A stretch of DNA of 64,000 bases from Harmonia axyridis (lineage: Eukaryota > Arthropoda > Insecta > Coleoptera > Coccinellidae), in NCBI RefSeq assembly GCF_914767665.1, contig NC_059508.1, positions 22,914,001 to 22,978,000 on the forward strand, given 5' to 3'. The notes beneath the pieces are model-generated. The model worked only from the letters and a program-made list of their open reading frames with translations, ran no database searches and was not told the origin of the DNA. Both the position numbers and the translations under genes were made by a program. Positions 1 to 13,686 of this stretch are shown piece by piece; the first letter of the stretch is position 1, and each line of letters starts with the position of its first letter.

Positions 1-1000
1 TGGATAATTGATCATTATACAGAAAGAAGGGAATAAGAACAGTCCCTTATACCAATGTGGTTTCCATAGACACGTGTGTCAAGCTTTCGTCCCTGTGCAA
101 TACGATGAGAAGTGTTAGAATGAGAAACATTGAAGGAAATAACAAACAAATCAAATCAACAACAGAAGTCAGTCGTGCATTTGTGATTACAGCAGCAATT
201 GACCTTACCACGTGGGAGATTATAGCTACCTGCGTGACATCCGAGTCCAAGAAAATCAACAATGTGGAATGGCTTACTTGGATAATTGATCATTATACAG
301 AAAGAATGAAGTAAGAACAGTCCCTTATACCAATGTGGTTTCCATAGACACGTGTGTCAAGCTTTCGTCCCTGTGCATTACGATGAAAAGTGTTAGAATG
401 AGAAACATTGAAGAAAATAACAAACGAATGAAATCAACAACAGAAGTCAGTCGTGCATTTGTGGTTACAGCAGCAATTGACCTTACCACGTGGGAGATTA
501 TAGCTACCTGCGTGACATCCGAGTCCAAGAAAATCAACAATGTGTAACGGCTTACTTGGATAATTGTTCATTAAACAAAAAGAATTGAATAAGAACAGTC
601 CCTTATACCAAAGTGGTATCCTTAGACACGTGTGTCAAGCTTTCGTCCCTGTGCAATACGATGAAAAGTGTTAGAATGAGAAACATTGAAGGAAATAACA
701 AACGAATGAAATCAACAACAGAAGTCAGTCGTGCATTTGTGGTTACAGCAGCAATTGACCTTACCACGTGGGAGATTATAGCTACCTGCGTGACATCCGA
801 GTCCAAGAAAATCAACAATGTGGAATGGCTTACTTGGATAATTGATCATCATACAGAAAGAAGGAAATAAGAACAGTCCCTTATACCAATGTGGTTTCAT
901 AGACACGTGTGTCAAGCTTTCGTCCCTGTGCAATACGATGAGAAGTGTTAGAATGAGAAACATTGAAGGAAATAACAAACAAATGAAATCAACAACAGAA

Positions 1001-3770
1001 GTCAGCCGTCCAATTGTGGTTACAGCAGCAATTGACCTTACCACGTGGGAGATTATAGCTACCCGCGTGTCATCCGAGTCCAAGAAAATCAACAATGTGG
1101 AATGGCTTACTTGGATAATTGTTCATTAAACAAAAAGAAGGGAATAAGAACAGTCCCTTATACCAAAGTGGTTTCCTTAGACACCTGTGTCAAGCTTTCG
1201 TTCCTGTGCAATACGATGAAAAGTGTTAGAATGAGAAACAGAAGGAAATAACAAACAAATGAAATCAACAACAGAAGTCAGTCGTGCATTTGTGGTTACA
1301 GCAGCAATTGACCTTACCACGTGGGAGATTATAGCTACCCGCGTGTCATCCGAGTCCAAGAAAATCAACAATGTGGAATGGCTTACTTGGATAATTGATC
1401 ATCATACAGAAAGAAGGGAATAAGAACAGTCCCTTATACCAATGTGGTTTCCATAGACACGTGTGTCAAGCTTTCGAACCTGTGCAATACGATGAGAAGT
1501 GTTAGAATGAGAAACATTGAAGGAAATAACAAACAAATGAAATCAACAACAGAAGTCAGTCGTGCATTTGTGGTTACAGCAGCAATTGACCTTACCACGT
1601 GGGAGATTATAGCTACCTGCGTGACATCCGAGTCCAAGAAAATCAACAATGTGGAATGGCTTACTTGGATAATTGTTCATTAAACAAAACGAAGGGAATA
1701 AGAACAGTCCCTTATACCAAAGTGGTTTCCTTAGACACGCGTGTCAAGCTTTCGTCCCTGTGCAATACGATGAAAAGTGTTAGAATGAGAAACATAGAAG
1801 GAAATAACAAACAAATGAAATCAACAACAGAAGTCAGTCGTGCATTTGTGGTTACAGCAGCAATTGACCTTACCACGTGGGAGATTATAGCTACCTGCGT
1901 GACATTCGTGTCCAAGAAAATCAACAATGTGGAATGGCTTACTTGGATAATTGTTGATTGAACAAAACGAAGGGAATAAGAACAGTCCCTTATACCAAAG
2001 TGGTTTCCTTAGACACGCGTGTCAAGCTTTCGTCCCTCTGCAATACGATGAAAAGTGTTAGAATGAGAAACATAGAAGGAAATAACAAACAAATGAAATC
2101 AACAACAGAAGTCAGTCGTGCATTTGTGGTTACAGCAGCAATTGACCTTACCACGTGGGAGATTATAGCTACCTGCGTGACATCCGAGTCCAAGAAAATC
2201 AACAATGTGGAATGGCCTACTTGGATAATTGTTGATTAAACAAAAAAAAAATAAGAACAGTCCCTTATACCAAAGTGGTTTCCTTAGACACGTGTGTCAA
2301 GCTTTCGTCCCTGTGCGATACGATGAAAAGTGTTAGAATGAGAAACATAGAAGGAAATAACAAACAAATGAAATCAACAACAGAAGTCAGCCGTCCAATT
2401 GTGGTTACAGCAGCAATTGACCTTACCACGTGGGAGATTATAGCTACCCGCGTGTCATCCGAGTCCAAGAAAATCAACAATGTGGAATGGCTTACTTGGA
2501 TAATTGTTCATTGAACAAAAAGAAGGGAATAAGAACAGTCCCTTATACCAAAGTGGTTTCCTTAGACACCTGTGTCAAGCTTTCGTTCCTGTGCAATACG
2601 ATGAAAAGTGTTAGAATGAGAAACAGAAGGAAATAACAAACAAATGAAATCAACAACAGAAGTCAGTCGTGCATTTGTGGTTACAGCAGCAATTGACCTT
2701 ACCACGTGGGAGATTATAGCTACCCGCGTGTCATCCGAGTCCAAGAAAATCAACAATGTGGAATGGCTTACTTGGATAATTGATCATCATACAGAAAGAA
2801 GGGAATAAGAACAGTCCCTTATACCAATGTGGTTTCCATAGACACGTGTGTCAAGCTTTCGAACCTGTGCAATACGATGAGAAGTGTTAGAATGAGAAAC
2901 ATTGAAGGAAATAACAAACAAATGAAATCAACAACAGAAGTCAGTCGTGCATTTGTGGTTACAGCAGCAATTGACCTTACCACGTGGGAGATTATAGCTA
3001 CCTGCGTGACATCCGAGTCCAAGAAAATCAACAATGTGGAATGGCTTACTTGGATAATTGTTCATTAAACAAAACGAAGGGAATAAGAACAGTCCCTTGT
3101 ACCAAAGTGGTTTCCTTAGACACGCGTGTCAAGCTTTCGTCCCTGTGCAATACGATGAAAAGTGTTAGAATGAGAAACATAGAAGGAAATAACAAACAAA
3201 TGAAATCAACAACAGAAGTCAGTCGTGCATTTGTGGTTACAGCAGCAATTGACCTTACCACGTGGGAGATTATAGCTACCTGCGTGACATTCGTGTCCAA
3301 GAAAATCAACAATGTGGAATGGCTTACTTGGATAATTGTTGATTGAACAAAACGAAGGGAATAAGAACAGTCCCTTATACCAAAGTGGTTTCCTTAGACA
3401 CGCGTGTCAAGCTTTCGTCCCTGTGCAATACGATGAAAAGTGTTAGAATGAGAAACATAGAAGGAAATAACAAACAAATGAAATCAACAACAGAAGTCAG
3501 TCGTGCATTTGTGGTTACAGCAGCAATTGACCTTACCACGTGGGAGATTATAGCTACCTGCGTGACATCCGAGTCCAAGAAAATCAACAATGTGGAATGG
3601 CCTACTTGGATAATTGTTGATTAAACAAAAAAAAAATAAGAACAGTCCCTTATACCAAAGTGGTTTCCTTAGACACGTGTGTCAAGCTTTCGTCCCTGTG
3701 CGATACGATGAAAAGTGTTAGAATGAGAAACATAGAAGGAAATAACAAACAAATGAAATCAACAACAGAA
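1001..3770 (+). repeat. Five-monomer HOR, 1,385 bp, two tandem copies
   Basis: About 1,001-2,385 and 2,386-3,770 match at a constant offset of 1,385. Shared markers are the CAGCCGTCCAATTG unit, the unit lacking ATTG (AGAAACAGAAGG), the CTTTCGAACC unit and the ACATTCGTGTCC unit, in that order. I found only isolated differences, such as CCTTGTACC near 3,095 against CCTTATACC and CCCTCTGC near 2,035 against CCCTGTGC. Edges are set where subtypes diverge. Confidence 0.9.
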
Positions 3771-5709
3771 GTCAGTCGTGCATTTGTGGTTACAGCAGCA
3801 ATTGACCTTACCACGTGGGAGCTTATAGCTACCTGCGTGACATCCGAGTCCAAGAAAATCAACAATGTGGAATGGCTTACTTGGATAATTGTTGATTGAA
3901 CAAAAAGAAGGGAATAAGAACAGTCCCTCATACCAAAGTGGTTTTCTTATACACGTGTGTCAAGCTTTCGTCCCTGTGCAATACGATGAAAAGTGTTAGA
4001 ATGAGAAACATTGAAGGAAATAACAAACAAATGAAATCAACAACAGAAGTCAGTCGAGCATTTGTGGTTTCAGCATTAATTGACCTTACCACGTGGGAGA
4101 TTATAGCTACCTGCGTGACATCCGAGTCCAAGAAAATCAACAATGTGGAATGACTTACTTGGATAATTGATCATTATACAGAAAGAATGAAGTAAGAACA
4201 GTCCCTTATACGAATGTGGTTTCCATAGACACGTGTGTCAAGCTTTCGTCCCTGTGCAATACGATGAAGAGTGTAAGAATGAGAAACATAGAAGGAAAAA
4301 ACAAACAAATGAAATCAACAACAGAAATCAGTCGTGCATTTGTGGTTACAGCAGCAATTGACATTACCAGGTGAGAAATTCTAGCTACCTGCGTGACATC
4401 CGAGTCCAAGAAAATCAACAATGTGGAATGGCTTATTCGGATAATTGTTCATTAAACAAAAAGAAGGGAATAAGAACAGTCCCTTATACCAAAGTGGTTT
4501 CCTTAGACACGCGTGTCAAGCTTTCGTCCCTGTGCAATACGATGAAAAAAGTGTAAGAATGAGAAACATTGAAGAAAATAACAAACGAATGAAATCAACA
4601 ACAGAAGTCAGTCGTGCATTTGTGGTTACAGCAGCAATTGACCTTACCACGTGGGAGATGATAGCTACCTGCGTGACATCCGAGTCCAAGAAAATCAACA
4701 ATGTGGAATGGCCCACTTGGATAATTGTTGATCAAACAAAAAAAAGGGAATAAGAACAGTCCCTTATACCAAAGTGGTTTCCTAAGACACGCGTGTCAAG
4801 CTTTCGTCCCTGTGCAATACGATGAAAAGTGTTAGAATGAGAAACATTGAAGAAAATAACAAACGAATGAAATCAACATTAGAAGTCAGTCGTGCATTTG
4901 TGGTTACAGCAGCAATTGACCTTACCACGTGGGAGATTATAGCTACCTGCGTGACATCCGAGTCCAAGAAAATCAACAATGTGGAATGGCCTACTTGGAT
5001 AATTGTTGATTAAACAAAAAAAAGTGGTTTCCTTAGACACGCGTGTCAAGCTTTCGTCCCTGTGCAATACGATGAAAAGTGTTAGAATGAGAAACATAGA
5101 AGGAAATAACAAACAAATGAAATCAACAACAGAAGTAAGTCGTGCATTTGTGGGTACAGCAGCAATTGACCTTACCACGTGGGAGATTATAGCTACCTGC
5201 GTGTCATCCGAGTTCAAGAAAATCAACAATGTGGAATGGCTTACTTGGATAATTGTTGATTAAACAAAAAAAAGGAATAAGAACAGTCCCTCATACCAAA
5301 GTGGTTTTCTCAGACATGTGTGTCAAGCTTTCGTCCCTGTGCAATACGATGAAAAGTGTTAGAATGAGAAACATAGAAGGAAATAACAAACAAATGAAAT
5401 CAACAACAGAAGTCAGTCGTGCATTTGTGGTTACAGCAGCAATTGACCTTTCCACGTGGGAGATTATAGCTACCTGCGTGACATCCGAGTCCAAGAAAAT
5501 CAACAATGTGGAATGACTTACTTGGATAATTGATCATTATACAGAAAGAATGAAGTAAGAACAGTCCCTTATACGAATGTGGTTTCCATAGACACGTGTG
5601 TCAAGCTTTCGTCCCTGTGCAATACGATGAAAAGTGTAAGAATGAGAAACATAGAAGGAAAAAACAAACAAATGAAATCAACAACAGAAGTCAGTCGTGC
5701 ATTTGTGGT

Positions 5710-6690
5710 TACAGCAGCAATTGACATTACCACGTGGGAGATTCTAGCTACCTGCGTGACATCCGAGTCCAAGAAAATCAACAATGTGGAATGGCTTATT
5801 CGGATAATTGTTCATTAAACAAAAAGAAGGGAATAAGAACAGTCCCTTATACCAAAGTGAATTCCTTAGACACGCGTGTCAAGCTTTCGTCCCGGTGCAT
5901 TTGTGCATTCGTGCATTTGTGGTTACAGCAGCAATTGACCTTACCACGTGGGAGATTATAGCTACCTGCGTGACATCCGAGTCCAAGAAAATCAACAATG
6001 TGGAATGGCCTACTTGGATAATTGTTGATTAAACAAAAAAAAAAATAAGAACAGTCCCTTATACCAAAGTGGTTTCCTTAGACACGTGTGTCAAGCTTTC
6101 GTCCCTGTGCGATACGATGAAAAGTGTTAGAATGAGAAACATAGAAGGAAATAACAAACAAATGAAATCAACAACTGAAGTCAGTCGTGCATTTGTGGTT
6201 ACAGAAGCAATTGACATTACCACGTGGGAGATTCTAGCTACCTGCGTGACATCCGAGTCCAAGAAAATCAACAATGTGGAATGGCTTATTCGGATAATTG
6301 TTCATTAAACAAAAAGAAGGGAATAAGAACAGTCCCTTATACCAAAGTGAATTCCTTAGACACGCGTGTCAAGCTTTCGTCCCGGTGCATTTGTGCATTC
6401 GTGCATTTGTGGTTACAGCAGCAATTGACCTTACCACGTGGGAGATTATAGCTACCTGCGTGACATCCGAGTCCAAGAAAATCAACAATGTGGAATGGCC
6501 TACTTGGATAATTGTTGATTAAACAAAAAAAAAATAAGAACAGTCCCTTATACCAAAGTGGTTTCCTTAGACACGTGTGTCAAGCTTTCGTCCCTGTGCG
6601 ATACGATGAAAAGTGTTAGAATGAGAAACATAGAAGGAAATAACAAACAAATGAAATCAACAACAGAAGTCAGTCGTGCATTTGTGGGTA
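5710..6690 (+). repeat. 490-bp dimer with truncated monomer, two tandem copies
   Basis: Each copy joins a full monomer to one shortened by about 66 bp. In the short unit the segment from CAATACGATG to the CAGTCGTGC region is missing. Three 8-bp copies GTGCATT[T/C] stand in its place, at 5,895-5,918 and again at 6,385-6,408. Both copies also share the unusual CCAAAGTGAATTCC. Confidence 0.9.
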
Positions 6691-8680
6691 CAGCAGCAAT
6701 TGACCTTACCACGTGGGAGATTATAGCTACCTGCGTGTCATCCGAGTTCAAGAAAATCAACAATGTGGAATGGCTTACTTGGATAATTGTTGATTAAACA
6801 AAAAAAAAGGAATAAGAACAGTCCCTCATACCAAAGTGGTTTTCTCAGACATGTGTGTCAAGCTTTCGTCCCTGTGCAATACGATGAAAAGTGTTAGAAT
6901 GAGAAACATAGAAGGAAATAACAAACAAATGAAATCAACAACAGAAGTCAGTCGTGCATTTGTGGTTACAGCAGCAATTGACCTTTCCACGTGGGAAATT
7001 ATAGATAGCTGCGTGACATCCTAGTCCAAGAAAATCAACAATGTGGAATGGCTTACTGGGATACTTGTTCATCAAAAAGAAAAAAGGGAAGAAGAGCAGT
7101 CCCTCATACCAAAGTGGTTTCCTTAGACACGTGTGTCAAGCTTTCGTCACTGTGCAATACGATGAAAAGTGTTAGAATGACAAACATTGAAGAAAATAAC
7201 AAACGAATGAAATCAACAACAGAAGTCAGTCGTGCATTTGTGGTTACAGCAGCAATTGACCTTAACACGTGGGAGATTATAGCTACCGGCGTGACATCCG
7301 AGTCCAAGAAAATCAACAATGTGGAATGGCTTACTTGGATAATTGTTGATTGAACAAAAAGAAGGGAATAAGAACAGTCCCTCATACAAAAGTGGTTTTC
7401 TTAGACACGTGTCAAGCTTTCGTCCCTGTGCAATACGATGAAAAGTGTTAGAATGAGAAACATTGAAGGAAATAACAAACAAATGAAATCAACAACAGAA
7501 GTCAGTCGTGCATTTGTGGTTTCAGCAGCAATTGACCTTACCACGTGGGAGATTATAGCTACCTGCGTGACATCCGAGTCCAAGAAAATCAACAATTTGG
7601 AATGGCCTACTTGGATAATTGTTGATTAAACAAAAAAAAGTGGTTTCCTTAGACACGCGTGTCAAGCTTTCGTCCCTGTGCAATACGATGAAAAGTGTTA
7701 GAATGAGAAACATAGAAGGAAATAACAAACAAATGAAATCAACAACAGAAGTCAGTCGTGCATTTGTGGGTACAGCAGCAATTGACCTTACCACGTGGGA
7801 GATTATAGCTACCTGCGTGTCATCCGAGTTCAAGAAAATCAACAATGTGGAATGGCTTACTTGGATAATTGTTGATTAAACAAAAAAAAAGGAATAAGAA
7901 CAGTCCCTCATACCAAAGTGGTTTTCTCAGACATGTGTGTCAAGCTTTCGTCCCTGTGCAATACGATGAAAAGTGTTAGAATGAGAAACATAGAAGGAAA
8001 TAACAAACAAATGAAATCAACAACAGAAGTCAGTCGTGCATTTGTGGTTACAGCAGCAATTGACCTTTCCACGTGGGAAATTATAGATAGCTGCGTGACA
8101 TCCTAGTCCAAGAAAATCAACAATGTGGAATGGCTTACTTGGATACTTGTTCATCAAAAAGAAAAAAGGGAAGAAGAGCAGTCCCTCATACCAAAGTGGT
8201 TTCCTTAGACACGTGTGTCAAGCTTTCGTCACTGTGCAATACGATGAAAAGTGTTAGAATGAGAAACATTGAAGAAAATAACAAACGAATGAAATCAACA
8301 ACAGAAGTCAGTCGTGCATTTGTGGTTACAGCAGCAATTGACCTTAACACGTGGGAGATTATAGCTACCGGCGTGACATCCGAGTCCAAGAAAATCAACA
8401 ATGTGGAATGGCTTACTTGGATAATTGTTGATTGAACAAAAAGAAGGGAATAGGAACAGTCCCTCATACAAAAGTGGTTTTCTTAGACACGTGTCAAGCT
8501 TTCGTCCCTGTGCAATACGATGAAAAGTGTTAGAATGAGAAACATTGAAGGAAATAACAAACAAATGAAATCAACAACAGAAGTCAGTCGTGCATTTGTG
8601 GTTTCAGCAGCAATTGACCTTACCACGTGGGAGATTATAGCTATCTGCGTGACATCCGAGTCCAAGAAAATCAACAATGT
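6605..8680 (+). repeat. Four-monomer HOR, 1,082 bp, two tandem copies
   Basis: Four subtypes recur at an offset of 1,082. They are a unit with TTTGTGGGTACAG, a unit with CTCAGACATGTGTG and GATAGCTGCG, a unit with GGAAGAAGAGCAG and CTTAACACG, and a unit with the shortened dyad GACACGTGTC. A further copy of the set lies at about 10,147-11,205, 2,528 bp after the second copy. Edges are approximate. Confidence 0.88.
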
Positions 8681-8739
8681 GGAATGACTTACTTGGATAA
8701 TTGTTCATTAAACAAAAAGAATTGAATAAGAACAGTCCC

Positions 8740-10434
8740 TTATACCAAAGTGGTATCCTTAGACACGTGTGTCAAGCTTTCGTCCCTGTGCGATACGATG
8801 AAAAGTGTTAGAATGAGAAACATAGAAGGAAATAACAAACAAATGAAATCAACAACTGAAGTCAGTCGTGCATTTGTGGTTACAGCAGCAATTGACCTTA
8901 CCACGTGGGAGCTTATAGCTACCTGCGTGACATCCGAGTCCAAGAAAATCAACAATGTGGAATGGCTTACTTGGATAATTGTTGATTGAACAAAAAGAAG
9001 GGAATAAGAACAGTCCCTCATACCAAAGTGGTTTTCTTAGACACGTGTGTCAAGCTTTCGTCCCTGTGCAATACGATGAAAAGTGTTAGAATGAGAAACA
9101 TTGAAGGAAATAAAAAACAAATGAAATCAACAACAGAGGTCAGTCGTGCATTTGTGGTTTCAGCATTAATTGACCTCACCACGTGGGAGATTATAGCTAC
9201 CTGCGTGACATCCGAGTCCAAGAAAATCAACAATGTGGAATGACTTACTTGGATAATTGATCATTATACAGAAATAATGAAGTAAGAACAGTCCCTTATA
9301 CGAATGTGGTTTCCATAGACACGTGTGTCAAGCTTTCGTCCCTGTGCAATACGATGAAAAGTGTAAGAATGAGAAACATAGAAGGAAAAAACAAACAAAT
9401 GAAATCAACAACAGAAGTCAGTCGTGCATTTGTGGTTACAGCAGCAATTGACATTACCACGTGGGAGATTCTAGCTACCTGCGTGACATCCGAGTCCAAG
9501 AAAATCAACAATGTGGAATGGCTTATTCGGATAATTGTTCATTAAACAAAAAGAAGGGAATAAGAACAGTCCCTTATACCAAAGTGGTTTCCTTAGACAC
9601 GCGTGTCAAGCTTTCGTCCCGGTGCAATACGATGAAAAAAGTGTTAGAATGAGAAACATTGAAGAAAATAACAAACGAATGAAATCAACAACAGAAGTCA
9701 GTCGTGCATTTGTGGTTACAGCAGCAATTGACCTTACCACGTGGGAGATGATAGCTACCTGCGTGACATCCGAGTCCAAGAAAATCAACAATGTGGAATG
9801 GTCCACTTGAATAATTGTTGATCAAACAAAAAAAAGGGATATTTAATGGATTCGGTCCTTACTTGGCGGAAATTCATTATAAATAAAAAGGGAATAAGAA
9901 CAGTCCCTTATACCAAAGTGGTTTCCTAAGACACGCGTGTCAAGCTTTCGTCCCTGTGCAATACGATGAAAAGTGTTAGAATGAGAAACATTGAAGAAAA
10001 TAACAAACGAATGAAATCAACATTAGAAGTCAGTCGTGCATTTGTGGTTACAGCAGCAATTGACCTTACCACGTGGGAGATTATAGCTACCTGCGTGATA
10101 TCCGAGTCCAAGAAAATCAACAATTTGGAATGGCCTACTTGGATAATTGTTGATTAAACAAAAAAAAGTGGTTTCCTTAGACACGCGTGTCAAGCTTTCG
10201 TCCCTGTGCAATACGATGAAAAGTGTTAGAATGAGAAACATAGAAGGAAATAACAAACAAATGAAATCAACAACAGAAGTCAGTCGTGCATTTGTGGGTA
10301 CAGCAGCAATTGACCTTACCACGTGGGAGATTATAGCTACCTGCGTGTCATCCGAGTTCAAGAAAATCAACAATGTGGAATGGCTTACTTGGATAATTGT
10401 TGATTAAACAAAAAAAAAGGAATAAGAACAGTCC
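8740..10434 (+). repeat. Segmental copy of 3,650-5,290
   Basis: Subtype order and markers match 3,650-5,290, with an offset of 5,090 up to about 9,838 and 5,144 afterwards. The 54-bp step is exactly the insertion at 9,840-9,893, so that insertion is younger than this duplication or was lost from the other copy. Confidence 0.88.
9840..9893. other. 54-bp non-satellite insertion flanked by 9-bp direct repeats
   Basis: Between AAAAAGGGA (9,831-9,839) and a second AAAAAGGGA (9,885-9,893) lies a 45-bp core (9,840-9,884) not found elsewhere in the window. It starts TATTTAATGGATTCGG and ends GGAAATTCATTATAAAT. The unoccupied site is seen at the equivalent place in the earlier copy (about 4,748). The core ends resemble an imperfect inverted repeat (ATTTAATG against ATTTATAATG in reverse complement). 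The direct repeats look like a target-site duplication but could be replication slippage with filler DNA. It is too short to code for anything. Confidence 0.85.
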
Positions 10435-11844
10435 CTCATACCAAAGTGGTTTTCTCAGACATGTGTGTCAAGCTTTCGTCCCTGTGCAATACGATGAAAA
10501 GTGTTAGAATGAGAAACATAGAAGGAAATAACAAACAAATGAAATCAACAACAGAAATCAGTCGTGCATTTGTGGTTACAGCAGCAATTGACCTTTCCAC
10601 GTGGGAAATTATAGATAGCTGCGTGACATCCTAGTCCAAGAAAATCAACAATGTGGAATGGCTTACTTGGATACTTGTTCATCAAAAAGAAAAAAGGGAA
10701 GAAGAGCAGTCCCTCATACCAAAGTGGTTTCCTTAGACACGTGTGTCAAGCTTTCGTCACTGTGCAATACGATGAAAAGTGTTAGAATGAGAAACATTGA
10801 AGAAAATAACAAACGAATGAAATCAACAACAGAAGTCAGTCGTGCATTTGTGGTTACAGCAGCAATTGACCTTAACACGTGGGAGATTATAGCTACCGGC
10901 GTGACATCCGAGTCCAAGAAAATCAACAATGTGGAATGGCTTACTTGGATAATTGTTGATTGAACAAAAAGAAGGGAATAAGAACAGTCCCTCATACAAA
11001 AGTGGTTTTCTTAGACACGTGTCAAGCTTTCGTCCCTGTGCAATACGATGAAAAGTGTTAGAATGAGAAACATTGAAGGAAATAACAAACAAATGAAATC
11101 AACAACAGAAGTCAGTCGTGCATTTGTGGTTTCAGCAGCAATTGACCTTACCACGTGGGAGATTATAGCTACCTGCGTGACATCCGAGTCCAAGAAAATC
11201 AACAATGTGGAATGACTTACTTGGATAATTGATCATTATACAGAAAGAATGAAGTAAGAACAGTCCCTTATACGAATGTGGTTTCCATAGACACGTGTGT
11301 CAAGCTTTCGTCCCTGTGCAATACGATGAAAAGTGTAAGAATGAGAAACATAGAAGGAAAAAACAAACAAATGAAATCAACATCAGAAGTCAGTCGTGCA
11401 TTTGTGGTTACAGCGGCAATTGACATTACCACGTGGGAGATTCTAGCTACCTGCGTGACATCCGAGTCCAAGAAAATCAACAATGTGGAATGGCTTATTC
11501 GGATAATTGTTCATTAAACAAAAAGAAGGGAATGAGAACAGGCCCTTATACCAAAGTGGTTTCCTTAGACACGCGTGTCAAGCTTTCGTCCCTGTGCAAT
11601 ACGATGAAAAAAGTGTTAGAATGAGAAACATTGAAGAAAATAACAAACGAATGAAATCAACAACAGAAGTCAGTCGTGCATTTGTGGTTACAGCAGCAAT
11701 TGACCTTACCACGTGGGAGATGATAGCTACCTGCGTGACATCCGAGTCCAAGAAAATCAACAATGTGGAATGGCCCACTTGGATAATTGTTGATCAAACA
11801 AAAAAAAAGGGAATAAGAACAGTCCCTTATACCAAAGTGGTTTC

Positions 11845-13686
11845 CTAAGACACGCGTGTCAAGCTTTCGTCCCTGTGCAATACGATGAAAAGTGTTAGAA
11901 TGAGAATCATTGAAGAAAATAACAAACGAATGAAATCAACATTAGAAGTCAGTCGTGCGTTTGTGGTAACAGCAGCAATTGACCTTACCACGTGGGAGAT
12001 TATAGCTACCTGCGTGACATCCGAGTCCAAGAAAATCAACAATGTGGAATGGCCTACTTGGATAATTGTTCATTAAACAAAACGAAGGGAATAAGAACAG
12101 TCCCTTATACCAAAGTGGTTTCCTTAGACACGCGTGTCAAGCTTTCGTCCCTGTGCAATACGATGAAAAGTGTTAGAATGAGAAACATAGAAGGAAATAA
12201 CAAACAAATTAAATCAACAACAGAAGTCAGTCGTGCATTTGTGGTTACAGCAGCAATTGACCTTACCACGTGGGAGATTATAGCTACCTGCGTGACATTC
12301 GTGTCCAAGAAAATCAACAATGTGGAATGGCTTACTTGGATAATTGTTGATTGAACAAAACGAAGGGAATAAGAACAGTCCCTTATACCAAAGTGGTTTC
12401 CTTAGACACGCGTGTCAAGCTTTCGTCCCTGTGCAATACGATGAAAAGTGTTAGAATGAGAAACATAGAAGGAAATAACAAACAAATGAAATCAACAACA
12501 GAAGTCAGTCGTGCATTTGTGGTTACAGCAGCAATTGACCTTACCACGTGGGAGATTATAGCTACCTGCGTGACATCCGAGTCCAAGAAAATCAACAATG
12601 TGGAATGGCCTACTTGGATAATTGTTGATTAAACAAAAAAAAAATAAGAACAGTCCCTTATACCAAAGTGGTTTCCTTAGACACGTGTGTCAAGCTTTCG
12701 TCCCTGTGCGATACGATGAAAAGTGTTAGAATGAGAAACATAGAAGGAAATAACAAACAAATGAAATCAACAACAGAAGTCAGTCGTGCATTTGTGGTTA
12801 CAGCAGCAATTGACCTTACCACGTGGGAGCTTATAGCTACCTGCGTGACATCCGAGTCCAAGAAAATCAACAATGTGGAATGGCTTACTTGGATAATTGT
12901 TGATTGAACAAAAAGAAGGGAATAAGAACAGTCCCTCATACCAAAGTGGTTTCCTTAGACACGTGTGTCAAGCTTTCGTCCCTGTGCAATACGATGAAAA
13001 GTGTTAGAATGAGAAACATTGAAGGAAATAACAAACAAATGAAATCAACTACAGAAGTCAGTCGTGCATTTGTGGTTTCAGCATTAATTGATCTTACCAC
13101 GTGGGAGATTATAGCTACCTGCGTGACATCCGAGTCCAAGAAAATCAACAATGTGGAATGACTTACTTGGATAATTGATCATTATACAGAAAGAATGAAG
13201 TAAGAACAGTCCCTTATACGAATGTGGTTTCCATAGACACGTGTGTCAAGCTTTCGTCCCTGTGCAATACGATGAAAAGTGTAAGAATGAGAAACATAGA
13301 AGGAAAAAACAAACAAATGAAATCAACAACAGAAGTCAGTCGTGCATGTGTGGTTACAGCAGCAATTGACATTACCACGTGGGAGATTCTAGCTACCTGC
13401 GTGACATCCGAGTCCAAGAAAATCAACAATGTGGAATGGCTTATTCGGATAATTGTTCATTAAACAAAAAGAAGGGAATAAGAACAGTCCCTTATACCAA
13501 AGTGGTTTCCTTAGACACGCGTGTCAAGCTTTCGTCCCTGTGCAATACGATGAAAAAAGTGTTAGAATGAGAAACATTGAAGAAAATAACAAACGAATGA
13601 AATCAACAACAGAAGTCAGTCGTGCATTTGTGGTTACAGCAGCAATTGACCTTACCACGTGGGAGATTATAGCTACCTGCGTGACA
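11845..13686 (+). repeat. End block of D1, shared with the end of D3
   Basis: Six to seven monomers, including ATTAGAAGTC, ACATTCGTGTCC, GTGCGATACG, GGTTTCAGCATTAATTG and AAAAACAAACAAATG subtypes, appear in the same order at about 26,861-28,680 (offset 15,016-15,017). The block precedes the turn point in both places. Partial versions precede the turn points at 46,783 and 58,680. Confidence 0.88.
13653..13686. other. Plus-to-minus turn point 1 (palindrome spacer)
   Basis: The + monomer reads through CAATTGACCT and on to CTGCGTGACA. The next base starts the reverse complement, AGGTCAATTG at 13,687. The two arms therefore face each other across a 34-bp spacer. The upstream monomer carries the AAAAAAG insertion (GATGAAAAAAGTG) seen beside all four turn points of this kind. 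Compared with turn points at 46,783 and 58,680, this centre fits a 42-bp deletion. Confidence 0.95.

Larger units (their letters stand above)
1..13686 (+). repeat. Satellite domain D1, plus orientation (left end cut by window)
   Basis: About 49 monomers read in the + sense. The first 1 kb carries units with the GATCATTATACAGAAAG linker. It is followed by two copies of a 1,385-bp five-monomer repeat, mixed units to about 5.6 kb, two copies of a 490-bp repeat with a truncated monomer, and copies of a 1,082-bp four-monomer repeat. The block at 3,650-5,290 returns at 8,740-10,434, and the block at about 3,097-4,440 returns at about 12,105-13,450 (offset 9,008). D1 holds the only foreign sequence of the window (9,840-9,893). 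It ends where the sequence turns into its reverse complement at 13,686/13,687. No gene is seen. Confidence 0.96.
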
